Assembly: GCA_003554005.1 (NCBI GenBank) | Contig: PWEU01000038.1 | Coordinates: 1 to 7,103, forward strand | DNA length: 7,103 bases | Origin: Nitriliruptoraceae bacterium | GTDB lineage: Bacteria; Actinomycetota; Nitriliruptoria; Nitriliruptorales; Nitriliruptoraceae | Direction: 5' to 3' | Shown: positions 1 to 6,961 of the stretch, piece after piece | How the letters are laid out: each line of letters begins with the position of its first letter | Position numbering within the stretch: the stretch's first letter is position 1 | Program-made: the position numbers and the translations under genes | The notes under the pieces: model-generated | The model's database searches: none | Told to the model about the DNA's origin: nothing | The model's input: the letters and a program-made list of their open reading frames with translations, nothing else

Positions 1-38
1 CCCCCGCCGAAGCCGGCGACGACACCGAGGAGGCCTGA
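1..38 (+). CDS. nuoE: NADH-quinone oxidoreductase subunit E, C-terminal end (partial)
   Basis: Only the last 11 codons and the TGA stop (36-38) are in the window, reading PAEAGDDTEEA. This acidic, Ala/Glu-rich tail has no diagnostic motif. The identity is inferred from position: in nuo operons the gene directly before nuoF is normally nuoE, the thioredoxin-like subunit carrying the 2Fe-2S cluster N1a in the NADH-oxidising module. The stop lies one nucleotide before the nuoF ATG, and the last codons contain the Shine-Dalgarno for nuoF. A short acidic extension after the ferredoxin-like fold is compatible with NuoE but does not prove it. Confidence 0.6.
   Translation, partial: PAEAGDDTEEA
27..33 (+). 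promoter_or_regulatory. Shine-Dalgarno for nuoF
   Basis: GAGGAGG lies six nucleotides before the ATG at 40, inside the last Glu-Glu codons of the upstream gene. It fixes the nuoF start at 40 rather than at the in-frame ATG at 67, and suggests that nuoF translation is coupled to the upstream gene. Confidence 0.75.
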
Positions 39-39
39 C

Positions 40-1413
40 ATGGGCGCGACGTCAGCCATCATCGCGATGTCCGAGCGCTACGGCGTCGAGGGCGTCGACG
101 ACATCGACGTCTACGAGCAGCACGGCGGCTACGAGGGGCTCCGCCGGGCGTTGGAGATGGAGCCGACCGAGATCATCGATGCCGTCAAGGACGCCGGTGT
201 CCGGGGTCGTGGCGGCGCCGGGTTCCCGACCGGGCTGAAGTGGTCCTTCGTGGCCCAGGGCACGGGCAAGCCCATCTACATCGTGTGCAACGCCGACGAA
301 GGCGAGCCGGGGACCTTCAAGGACCGGCCGCTGATGGAGAACGATCCCCACCAGCTGGTGGAGGGCATGATCGTCGGGGGTCTGGCCATCAACTCGGTCC
401 AGGGCTACATCTCCCTCCGCGGCGAGTTCCGCCACGCCGGTCGGCAGCTGTCCAAGGCGATCGCCCAGGCCTACGAGAAGGGTTACCTCGGTGCGGATGT
501 GATGGGGTCGGGCAAGCGCTTCGACCTCGCGCTGCCCCGCGCCGCGGGCGCCTACATCTGCGGCGAGGAGACGGCGCTGCTCGACTCGCTCGAGGGCAAG
601 CGCGGCCAGCCCCGGCTGCGTCCCCCGTTCCCGGCCGCCAAGGGCCTCTACAGCTGCCCGACCACGGTGAACAACGTCGAGTCGATCGCGGCCGTGCCCT
701 TCATCCTGCGTCACGGCGTCGACTGGTGGACCCAGTGGGGCACGGAGAAGTCCACGGGCCCGAAGCTCGTCGGCGTCTCCGGCGACGTCGCCAACCCCGG
801 CAACTACGAGGTCCCGATGGGTATCCCGATGCGGGAGCTGATCGAGATCGCCGGGGGGATGAAGGACGGGCGCGAGCTGAAGTTCTTCTGCCCCGGCGGC
901 TCCTCGACCCCCCTGCTGCCGGCCGAGGCGATCGACGCCGACTACACCTACGAGGCCATCATCGAGGCCGGGTCGATGCTCGGCACCGGCGCGGTCATGA
1001 TCTACTCCGATCAGCGCTGCGTCGTCGACGCGGTGCTCGGCTGGACCCGGTTCTACGAGCACGAGTCCTGTGGTAAGTGCACCCCCTGTCGCGAGGGCGG
1101 CTACTGGCTGGCCCAGGTGCTCCAGCGCATCGAGACCGGCAGCGGGACGATGGAGGATCTCGAGCTGCTGCAGGATGTGTGTGACAACATCTTCGGGCGC
1201 AGCTTCTGTGCCCTCGGCGACGCGCTCACCTCGCCGATCGTGGCCGGGCTCCAGCACTTCCGCGACGAGTTCGAGGCCCATGTGCGTGAGAGCCGCTGCC
1301 CGCTCGGGGTGACCCCACCCCGGGACGACATCCCGACCCTCGCCGTGCGTGCGCGCGACCACGGCAACGCGCAGGTCCCGACCTTCACGGCCGAACCGGC
1401 CGGGCAGGCCTGA
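40..1413 (+). CDS. nuoF: NADH-quinone oxidoreductase subunit F (NADH/FMN-binding, cluster N3)
   Basis: The 457-residue NuoF is the entry point of complex I: it binds NADH and FMN, takes the hydride and passes electrons to the 4Fe-4S cluster N3, on the cytoplasmic face. The glycine-rich FMN/NADH signature GRGGAGFPTGLKW is at residues 56-68, NADEGEPGTFKDR at 84-96, and the GAYICGEETAL segment at 170-180. The N3 ligands are Cys344, Cys347 and Cys350 (ESCGKCTPCREG) plus Cys390 (SFCALGD). A SLBB-type domain lies roughly at 240-325 and the helical N3 domain at 335-420. The length is close to the 445 or so residues of Escherichia coli and Mycobacterium NuoF; the last ~35 residues are a variable tail. 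The ATG at 40 is supported by a strong Shine-Dalgarno. All expected ligands are intact, and the gene is followed two nucleotides later by nuoG. Related hydrogenase or formate dehydrogenase flavoproteins share this fold, but the flanking nuoG-nuoL order excludes them. Confidence 0.98.
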   Translation: MGATSAIIAMSERYGVEGVDDIDVYEQHGGYEGLRRALEMEPTEIIDAVKDAGVRGRGGAGFPTGLKWSFVAQGTGKPIYIVCNADEGEPGTFKDRPLMENDPHQLVEGMIVGGLAINSVQGYISLRGEFRHAGRQLSKAIAQAYEKGYLGADVMGSGKRFDLALPRAAGAYICGEETALLDSLEGKRGQPRLRPPFPAAKGLYSCPTTVNNVESIAAVPFILRHGVDWWTQWGTEKSTGPKLVGVSGDVANPGNYEVPMGIPMRELIEIAGGMKDGRELKFFCPGGSSTPLLPAEAIDADYTYEAIIEAGSMLGTGAVMIYSDQRCVVDAVLGWTRFYEHESCGKCTPCREGGYWLAQVLQRIETGSGTMEDLELLQDVCDNIFGRSFCALGDALTSPIVAGLQHFRDEFEAHVRESRCPLGVTPPRDDIPTLAVRARDHGNAQVPTFTAEPAGQA

Positions 1414-1415
1414 CG

Positions 1416-3866
1416 ATGGCGGAGGACCCGGTGGATCAGGACGACCTCGTCACCTTCACGATCGACGGCCAGGAGATCAGCGTGCCCAAGGGCACCTTGA
1501 TCATCCGTGCGGCCGAGCAGCTCGGGACCATCGTGCCGCGCTTCTGCGACCACCCGCTGCTCGATCCCGTCGGTGCCTGTCGCCAGTGCATCGTCGAGGT
1601 GGAGGGCATGCCCAAGCCGATGATGGCCTGCACCACCACGGTGATGCCCGACAAGGCCATCAGGACCCACCTCACCTCCGACCTGGCGCGCAAGGGGCAG
1701 GAGGGCACGCTCGAGTTCCTGCTGGTCAACCACCCCCTCGACTGCCCGATGTGCGACAAGGGCGGCGAGTGCCCGCTGCAGGACCAGGCTCTCAAGCACG
1801 GCGCGAACACCTCCCGCTTCGTCGACCAGAAACGGCGCTTCGACAAGCCGGTGGCGGTCAGTGCCCAGATCCTGCTCGACCGGGAGCGGTGCGTGCTGTG
1901 CGCCCGTTGCACCCGGTTCTCCGAGCAGATCTCCGGTGACCCCTTCATCGAGCTGTTCGAACGGGGCGCCCTGGAGCAGGTCGCCATCTACGAGGACGAG
2001 CCCTACGAGAGCTACTTCTCCGGCAACGTGATCCAGATCTGCCCGGTCGGCGCGCTGACCTCGACCAGCTACCGCTTCAAGGCCCGGCCCTTCGACGTGG
2101 TCACCACCCCGAGCGTGTGCGACCACTGTTCGGCTGGCTGCTCCTTGACCGTCCAGTCCCGCCGGGGCGAGATCCAGCGCTCCCTGGCCCGCACCAACAT
2201 GGCGGTCAACGAGGCCTGGAACTGCGACAAGGGCCGGTTCGGCTTCACCCACCTCACCGACGCCCAGCGGATCACCGAGCCGCAGCTGCGCGGTGCGGAG
2301 GGTGCGCTGCGTCCGACGAGCTGGGCCGAGGCCCTGCTGCACATCGTCTCGGCGGTCCAGACCTCCCGGGAGACGGGGGCGGGGCGCGTCGCCGTGGTCG
2401 CCGGCGGCCGGCTGGCCGACGAGGACGCCTACCTGGTCGCCAAGTACACCCGCACCGTGCTCGGCACCGACGACCTCGACCACCGGACCCGGTTCGCGCC
2501 GGCGGTGGAGACCGAGGAGCTCAGCGCGCTGATCGGGCGGGACACCGCGACCTACGCCGAGGTGGAGGCCGCCCCGGTGATCGTGGTCGCGGGCCTCGAC
2601 CCGGAGGAGGAGGTCCCGATCCTCCACCTCCGGCTGCGCAAGGCCTGGCGGCAGTCCAAGGCCCGGATCGTGGTGGTCGGTCCGCCCCTCGGCACGCTCG
2701 CGGACCTGGCCTGGCGTCGGGTGCCCACCGCACCGGGTGGGGAGGCCGCCGCCCTGCTCGCGCTCATCGAGGGTCAGAACGAGGTCTCGGAGGCGCTGCG
2801 CGCAGAGGGAGCCCCGGCGGTGCTGGTCGGTGAACGCGCGGGTGCCGGCAGCCTCACCGCCGGGGCCGCGTTGGCTGCGGCGGTCGACGGCCGCGTGGCC
2901 TACGTCCCGCGTCGGGCGGGGGCCCGTGGCGCCATCGAGGCGGGTCTGGCAGCCGGGCTGCTGCCCGGGGGCCGGCGCCTGGCCGACGATGACGACCGGG
3001 CCGCGGTCGAGGAGGTGTGGCACACCGAGCTGCCGACCGAGCCCGGTCGTGACCTCCACGCGATCCTCACCGACGCTGCCGCCGGTCGGATCGACGTCCT
3101 GCACCTGATCGGGGTCGACCTGGCCCGGGACGCCGCCTCGACCGAGCTGGCCCGCGCCGCGCTCGCCAAGGTGCCGACCGTCATCTGCCAGGACCTCGCC
3201 GCGACCGAGACCGTCACCGCCCACGCCGACGTCGTCCTGCCGGCGACCGGCCGTCAGGAGCGGGCCGGGTCCAGCACGAACTGGGAGGGGCGTACCCAGC
3301 GGTTCGCCCGCGCCGTCGACGGTCCCGACCTGGTCCAGCAGGACTGGGAGATCATCGTCCAGTTGGCCGCCCTGCTCGGTCACGACCTCGGCGTCAACGA
3401 TCTGGAGGGCATCCGCGCGGAGATGGCGCGGCTGGGTCGACGCGCCGTGCCCCCCGCCTGGCCGACGGTGCCGGCACCCACCGCGCACGACCCCGGGCAG
3501 GGCCGGTTCGTGGCCGTCGCGCGGCCGCTGCTGCTGGACCGGGGGACGATGCTCGCCGGGGCGACGGACCTGCTCGCGACCGCCCGGCCAGCGCGCGTCG
3601 AGCTGAACGCCCACGATGCCGAGGAGCACCAGATCGCCGACGGTGACCTGCTCGCGGTCGTCGCCGGGACCGCGCGACTCGAGCTGGTCGCCGAGGTCCG
3701 TCGCGACCTGGTGCCCGGTGTCGTCGTGCTGCCAGCCAACTCCACCGACGAGCCCGCCGGCGCGTTGGCCGACCGCGACGGCGAGCTGGTGGTGACGCTG
3801 GAGCGGCTGGCTGGGGCCGCTGACGCCGAGGATGCGACGCACGCTCCGGCCGGGGAGGTCGCCTGA
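1416..3866 (+). CDS. nuoG: NADH-quinone oxidoreductase subunit G (multi-Fe-S, molybdopterin-oxidoreductase fold)
   Basis: The 816-residue NuoG relays electrons from NuoF towards NuoI in the peripheral arm. The N-terminal 2Fe-2S ferredoxin domain (about residues 11-90) carries N1b ligands Cys44, Cys55, Cys58 and Cys72. N5 is ligated by His106, Cys110, Cys113 and Cys119 (HPLDCPMCDKGGEC). N4 is ligated by Cys159, Cys162, Cys165 and Cys209. The optional cluster N7 has a full set: Cys235, Cys238, Cys242 and Cys270. Residues ~275-685 form the molybdopterin-oxidoreductase-like domain, with a family-typical stretch near 589-630 (ADVVLPATG, then TNWEGRTQ); in complex I this domain carries no molybdenum cofactor. 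Residues ~725-795 match the C-terminal molybdopterin-dinucleotide-binding fold. The length resembles actinobacterial NuoG and is shorter than the ~908 residues of E. coli. The start is uncertain: ATG 1416 directly follows nuoF, but a GGAGG lies just before an in-frame GTG at 1431, which would give 811 residues. The stop overlaps the nuoH ATG by one base. Confidence 0.97.
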   Translation: MAEDPVDQDDLVTFTIDGQEISVPKGTLIIRAAEQLGTIVPRFCDHPLLDPVGACRQCIVEVEGMPKPMMACTTTVMPDKAIRTHLTSDLARKGQEGTLEFLLVNHPLDCPMCDKGGECPLQDQALKHGANTSRFVDQKRRFDKPVAVSAQILLDRERCVLCARCTRFSEQISGDPFIELFERGALEQVAIYEDEPYESYFSGNVIQICPVGALTSTSYRFKARPFDVVTTPSVCDHCSAGCSLTVQSRRGEIQRSLARTNMAVNEAWNCDKGRFGFTHLTDAQRITEPQLRGAEGALRPTSWAEALLHIVSAVQTSRETGAGRVAVVAGGRLADEDAYLVAKYTRTVLGTDDLDHRTRFAPAVETEELSALIGRDTATYAEVEAAPVIVVAGLDPEEEVPILHLRLRKAWRQSKARIVVVGPPLGTLADLAWRRVPTAPGGEAAALLALIEGQNEVSEALRAEGAPAVLVGERAGAGSLTAGAALAAAVDGRVAYVPRRAGARGAIEAGLAAGLLPGGRRLADDDDRAAVEEVWHTELPTEPGRDLHAILTDAAAGRIDVLHLIGVDLARDAASTELARAALAKVPTVICQDLAATETVTAHADVVLPATGRQERAGSSTNWEGRTQRFARAVDGPDLVQQDWEIIVQLAALLGHDLGVNDLEGIRAEMARLGRRAVPPAWPTVPAPTAHDPGQGRFVAVARPLLLDRGTMLAGATDLLATARPARVELNAHDAEEHQIADGDLLAVVAGTARLELVAEVRRDLVPGVVVLPANSTDEPAGALADRDGELVVTLERLAGAADAEDATHAPAGEVA
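1421..1425 (+). promoter_or_regulatory. Possible internal Shine-Dalgarno for an alternative nuoG start
   Basis: GGAGG lies inside the first codons of nuoG as annotated, five nucleotides before an in-frame GTG at 1431. The region before ATG 1416 has only a weak purine match (GGGCAGG, 1402-1408). The five residues lost with the later start (MAEDP) precede the conserved ferredoxin domain, so either start gives a complete protein. GGAGG could also arise by chance in the Ala-Glu-Asp codons. Confidence 0.45.
3852..3858 (+). promoter_or_regulatory. Shine-Dalgarno for nuoH
   Basis: GGGGAGG lies seven nucleotides before the nuoH ATG at 3866, within the last codons of nuoG. With the TGATG stop-start overlap it indicates translational coupling of nuoH to nuoG. 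Confidence 0.75.
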
Positions 3867-5107
3867 TGGAACAGCCGCTGTGGGTCCCGCTGCTCCAGGC
3901 GGTGGTGGTGTTCGCCTACTTCCTGCTGATCACCGCCGTGCTGATCTGGGCCGAGCGTCGGGTCGTCGCCAGGATGCAGTCCCGGCTCGGACCGAACCGG
4001 GTCGGTCCCTTCGGCATACTGCAGACGCTGGTGGACGGCGTGAAGATGTTCTTCAAGGAGGACATCACGCCGGGGATGGTCAACCGGGTCATCTACAACC
4101 TCGCGCCGCTGGTCGGAGTGACCGCCGGGTTCCTGGTCGTCGCGGTCATCCCGATCGGAGGCGAGGTCACGCTGTTCGGCGAGACCTTCACGCTCGTGGT
4201 GGCCGACCTGTCGATCGGGGTGCTGTGGATCCTGGCGCTGAGTTCGATCCACGTCTACAGCGTGTTCCTGGCCGGCTGGGCCTCCAACTCGCCCTACCCG
4301 CTGCTCGGCGGGATCCGCTCCAGCGCCCAGATGATCTCCTACGAGATCGCTCAGGGGCTGGCGGTGGCCAGCGTCGTCATCTACGCCGGCAGCCTGCGGG
4401 TGTCGGACATCGTGGCCGGACAGTCGGGCCCCGGGTTCATCGACGGGGTGCCCGCCTGGTACGCGATCCCGCTGTTCCCGGCCTTCCTGGTGTTCGTGAT
4501 CGGCATGGTCGCCGAAGCCGGTCGGCCACCCTTCGACCTCGCCGAGGCCGAGGGTGAGCTGGTCGGCGGCTTCAACACCGAGTACTCGGGCATGCGGTTC
4601 GGCATGTTCATGCTGGCGGAGTTCATGTCCGTGGTCACGATGTCGGCGATCGTGGTGACGCTCTTCCTCGGTGGACCCGCGGGGCCGACCTTCGGGCTGC
4701 CCGACAGCGTGGCCTGGATCATGCCGATCCTGTGGTTCTTCCTGAAGACGGCCGGGTTCATCTTCTTCTTCATCCTGCTCCGTGGCGCCATGCCGCGGTA
4801 CCGCTACGACAAGCTGATGAACCTGGGCTGGAAGGTCCTGATCCCGGTGGCGCTGGTGTGGACGCTCGTCACGGCCGCCTTCGTCCTGATCGAGCAGACC
4901 GGCGGGATCCCGGTGGGCACCCGCCTCGGGCTGGCCGGGGCCGCCGCCGTCATCCTGCTCGCCCTGGTGTTCTCCGGCCGGGTCTCGGCCGGCGACACCC
5001 GCTCGGTCGCCAAGGCGCCCGACATCGCCGCTGGCCGGACGCCGGCGCTGGACGAGCCCGGTTCCGCGGAACTGCAGGCCACCGACCACCAGGAGGTCGC
5101 CCCGTGA
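3866..5107 (+). CDS. nuoH: NADH-quinone oxidoreductase subunit H (membrane, quinone-site subunit)
   Basis: The 413-residue integral membrane subunit NuoH (ND1 homologue) joins the membrane arm to the peripheral arm, forms part of the quinone chamber and starts the proton path. The family signature ERRVVARMQSRLGPNRVG is at residues 30-47, followed by VDGVKMFFKED (56-66). The conserved cytoplasmic loop EAGRPPFDLAEAEGELVGG (217-235), continuing to FNTEYSGMRF, supplies acidic residues linked to quinone and proton coupling. Hydrophobic helices are visible near 9-29, 77-97, 115-135, 158-178, 199-216, 247-268, 283-304, 323-342 and 353-370. E. coli NuoH is about 325 residues; the extra ~70 residues here include one more hydrophobic segment and a polar tail (371-413), as in actinobacterial NuoH of about 410 residues. 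The start overlaps the nuoG stop by one base and has a well-placed Shine-Dalgarno. Ile51 uses ATA (4016-4018), which stands out against the GC-rich codon use around it. The stop overlaps the nuoI start by four bases. Confidence 0.97.
   Translation: MEQPLWVPLLQAVVVFAYFLLITAVLIWAERRVVARMQSRLGPNRVGPFGILQTLVDGVKMFFKEDITPGMVNRVIYNLAPLVGVTAGFLVVAVIPIGGEVTLFGETFTLVVADLSIGVLWILALSSIHVYSVFLAGWASNSPYPLLGGIRSSAQMISYEIAQGLAVASVVIYAGSLRVSDIVAGQSGPGFIDGVPAWYAIPLFPAFLVFVIGMVAEAGRPPFDLAEAEGELVGGFNTEYSGMRFGMFMLAEFMSVVTMSAIVVTLFLGGPAGPTFGLPDSVAWIMPILWFFLKTAGFIFFFILLRGAMPRYRYDKLMNLGWKVLIPVALVWTLVTAAFVLIEQTGGIPVGTRLGLAGAAAVILLALVFSGRVSAGDTRSVAKAPDIAAGRTPALDEPGSAELQATDHQEVAP
5091..5096 (+). promoter_or_regulatory. 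Shine-Dalgarno for nuoI, deciding the GTG start
   Basis: AGGAGG lies seven nucleotides before the GTG at 5104, inside the end of nuoH. It decides the nuoI start: the frame stays open upstream to 4732, but that part overlaps nuoH and has no NuoI homology. The GTGA overlap (5104-5107) is a typical coupling arrangement. Confidence 0.8.
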
Positions 5108-5856
5108 CCGAGCTGCTGGCGAACATCCCGACCCAGGTCATCTCGCTGGTCACGATCGTCGCGCTGTTCGCGCTGCTCTGGCTGCTGCTGACCCGCACCG
5201 TGCTCGGACGCGGGTTCTCCGTCCCTCTGCGGACCATGCTGCGGCCGGTCGAGACCCACGAGTACCCGGAGAAGCCGCGTCCGGTGCAGCCCCGCTTCCA
5301 CGGTCGTCACCAGCTCAACCGTTACGCCGACGGCCTCGAGAAGTGCATCGGCTGCGAGCTGTGCGCCTGGGCGTGTCCGGCCGACGCGATCTACGTCCAG
5401 GGTGCCGACAACACCCTGGAGTCGCGGTACTCCCCGGGGGAGCGCTACGCCGAGGACTACCAGATCAACTACAACCGCTGCATCCTGTGCGGGCTGTGCA
5501 TCGAGGCGTGTCCGACCCGGGCACTGACGATGACCCACGACTACGAGTTCTCGGCCGACAGCCGGCAGAAGCTGATCTACACCAAGGAACAGCTGCTGGC
5601 CGAGGTACCCGAGGGCGGCGAGGACACCCCCCACACCGACCGTGAGGTCCGCGAGCGCGGGCTGAACTACTACGGTGGGCTGGCCGTCACCCCCCCGACG
5701 CTGCACGGCGGCAAGTACCGTTCCGCGGCAGCGGCTCCTTCAGCTCGGGCCGGGACGGTGGTCCCCTCGGGCGAGCTCCCGCCATCCGGCGACGCGCCGC
5801 ACGACCCCGCGGCCGTGGGTGGCCAGGTCCGACCCGACACCGGAGGCGAGAGCTAG
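5104..5856 (+). CDS. nuoI: NADH-quinone oxidoreductase subunit I (2x 4Fe-4S ferredoxin, clusters N6a/N6b)
   Basis: The 250-residue NuoI (TYKY homologue) holds tetranuclear clusters N6a and N6b, which pass electrons from NuoG to N2 on NuoB at the base of the peripheral arm. Two ferredoxin motifs are present: CIGCELCAWACP with Cys81, Cys84, Cys87 and Cys91, and CILCGLCIEACP with Cys126, Cys129, Cys132 and Cys136. The segment HGRHQLNRYADGLEKCIGC (67-85) closely resembles actinobacterial NuoI. Residues ~11-30 form an uncommonly hydrophobic stretch (VISLVTIVALFALLWLLL) ending in Arg, before the conserved EYPEKP at 53-58; it could be a membrane anchor, where most NuoI proteins have a less hydrophobic amphipathic helix. 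Residues ~203-250 are a Pro/Gly/Ala-rich tail, likely disordered. The GTG start overlaps the nuoH stop by four bases and has an AGGAGG seven bases upstream. The TAG stop abuts the nuoJ ATG. All eight cluster ligands are intact. Confidence 0.97.
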   Translation: MTELLANIPTQVISLVTIVALFALLWLLLTRTVLGRGFSVPLRTMLRPVETHEYPEKPRPVQPRFHGRHQLNRYADGLEKCIGCELCAWACPADAIYVQGADNTLESRYSPGERYAEDYQINYNRCILCGLCIEACPTRALTMTHDYEFSADSRQKLIYTKEQLLAEVPEGGEDTPHTDREVRERGLNYYGGLAVTPPTLHGGKYRSAAAAPSARAGTVVPSGELPPSGDAPHDPAAVGGQVRPDTGGES

Positions 5857-6657
<801 letters not shown>

Positions 6658-6660
6658 GCC

Positions 6661-6960
6661 GTGGCCATCGGGTACTACTTCATCGTGTCGGCCCTGCTGT
6701 TCAGCATCGGTCTGGTCGGCGTGCTCCTGCGCCGCAACGCCATCGTGATGTTCATGTGCATCGAGCTGATGCTGAACTCCGTCAACCTGACCCTGGCCGC
6801 GGCCGCCCGCATGTGGGGCGGACCCGACGGCCAGGTCTTCGTGTTCTTCGTCATCGTCGTCGCCGCAGCGGAGGCGGTGGTCGGCCTCGCGCTGATCGTC
6901 AACCTCTACTTCCGGCGCGGGACGCTCGACGTGGACGTCCCCCAGCTGCTGAGGTGGTGA
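6661..6960 (+). CDS. nuoK: NADH-quinone oxidoreductase subunit K (membrane, proton-translocation glutamates)
   Basis: The 99-residue NuoK (ND4L homologue) is a small three-helix membrane subunit in the central proton channel of complex I. Helices are near residues 4-22, 27-48 and 58-84. The two membrane-embedded glutamates needed for proton transfer in this family are present: Glu35 in CIELMLNSVNL and Glu71 in AAAEAVVGLAL. The charged Arg24-Arg25 pair lies in the loop after helix 1, as is common in NuoK. The length equals the usual ~100 residues. The start is GTG, three nucleotides after the nuoJ stop, with a strong Shine-Dalgarno in the end of nuoJ. Nothing is odd about this copy. Confidence 0.97.
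   Translation: MAIGYYFIVSALLFSIGLVGVLLRRNAIVMFMCIELMLNSVNLTLAAAARMWGGPDGQVFVFFVIVVAAAEAVVGLALIVNLYFRRGTLDVDVPQLLRW
6951..6957 (+). promoter_or_regulatory. Probable Shine-Dalgarno for nuoL
   Basis: GAGGTGG lies in the last codons of nuoK; its GAGG core ends seven nucleotides before the GTG at 6962. It supports the partial nuoL start. Confidence 0.55.
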
Positions 6961-6961
6961 C

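Noticed and set aside
52..1362. 436-codon open frame on the - strand, opposite nuoF
   Set aside because: It is antisense to nuoF, which has every expected motif, and the reverse translation shows no family signature.
1690..3700. Possible molybdoenzyme (formate dehydrogenase-like) rather than NuoG
   Set aside because: The domain order and the N1b/N5/N4/N7 ligands also occur in some formate dehydrogenases, but the Mo/W-ligand Cys or Sec region is not recognisable, the C-terminal domains are degenerate, and the nuoF/nuoH/nuoI context fixes it as NuoG.
1101..3842. 913-codon open frame on the - strand, opposite nuoF/nuoG
   Set aside because: It lies exactly antisense to the well-conserved nuoF and nuoG coding sequence. 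In GC-rich genes the complements of stop codons are rare in certain frames, so long antisense frames arise passively. The translation is Arg/Gly/His-rich low-complexity sequence with no recognisable domain.
3832..4557. 241-codon + strand frame overlapping nuoH
   Set aside because: It is an out-of-frame shadow of nuoH: Arg/Gly-rich, no domain, while the nuoH frame carries the conserved motifs.
3380..5089. 569-codon open frame on the - strand, opposite nuoG/nuoH
   Set aside because: It is antisense to conserved nuoG and nuoH, and its Asp/Gln/His/Arg-rich translation looks like reverse-complemented membrane-protein codons, not a real protein.
4732..5103. Upstream extension of the nuoI reading frame into nuoH
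   Set aside because: The frame is open, but this part overlaps nuoH out of frame, translates to Arg/Gly/Pro-rich sequence and has no NuoI homology. GTG 5104 has an AGGAGG at the right distance.
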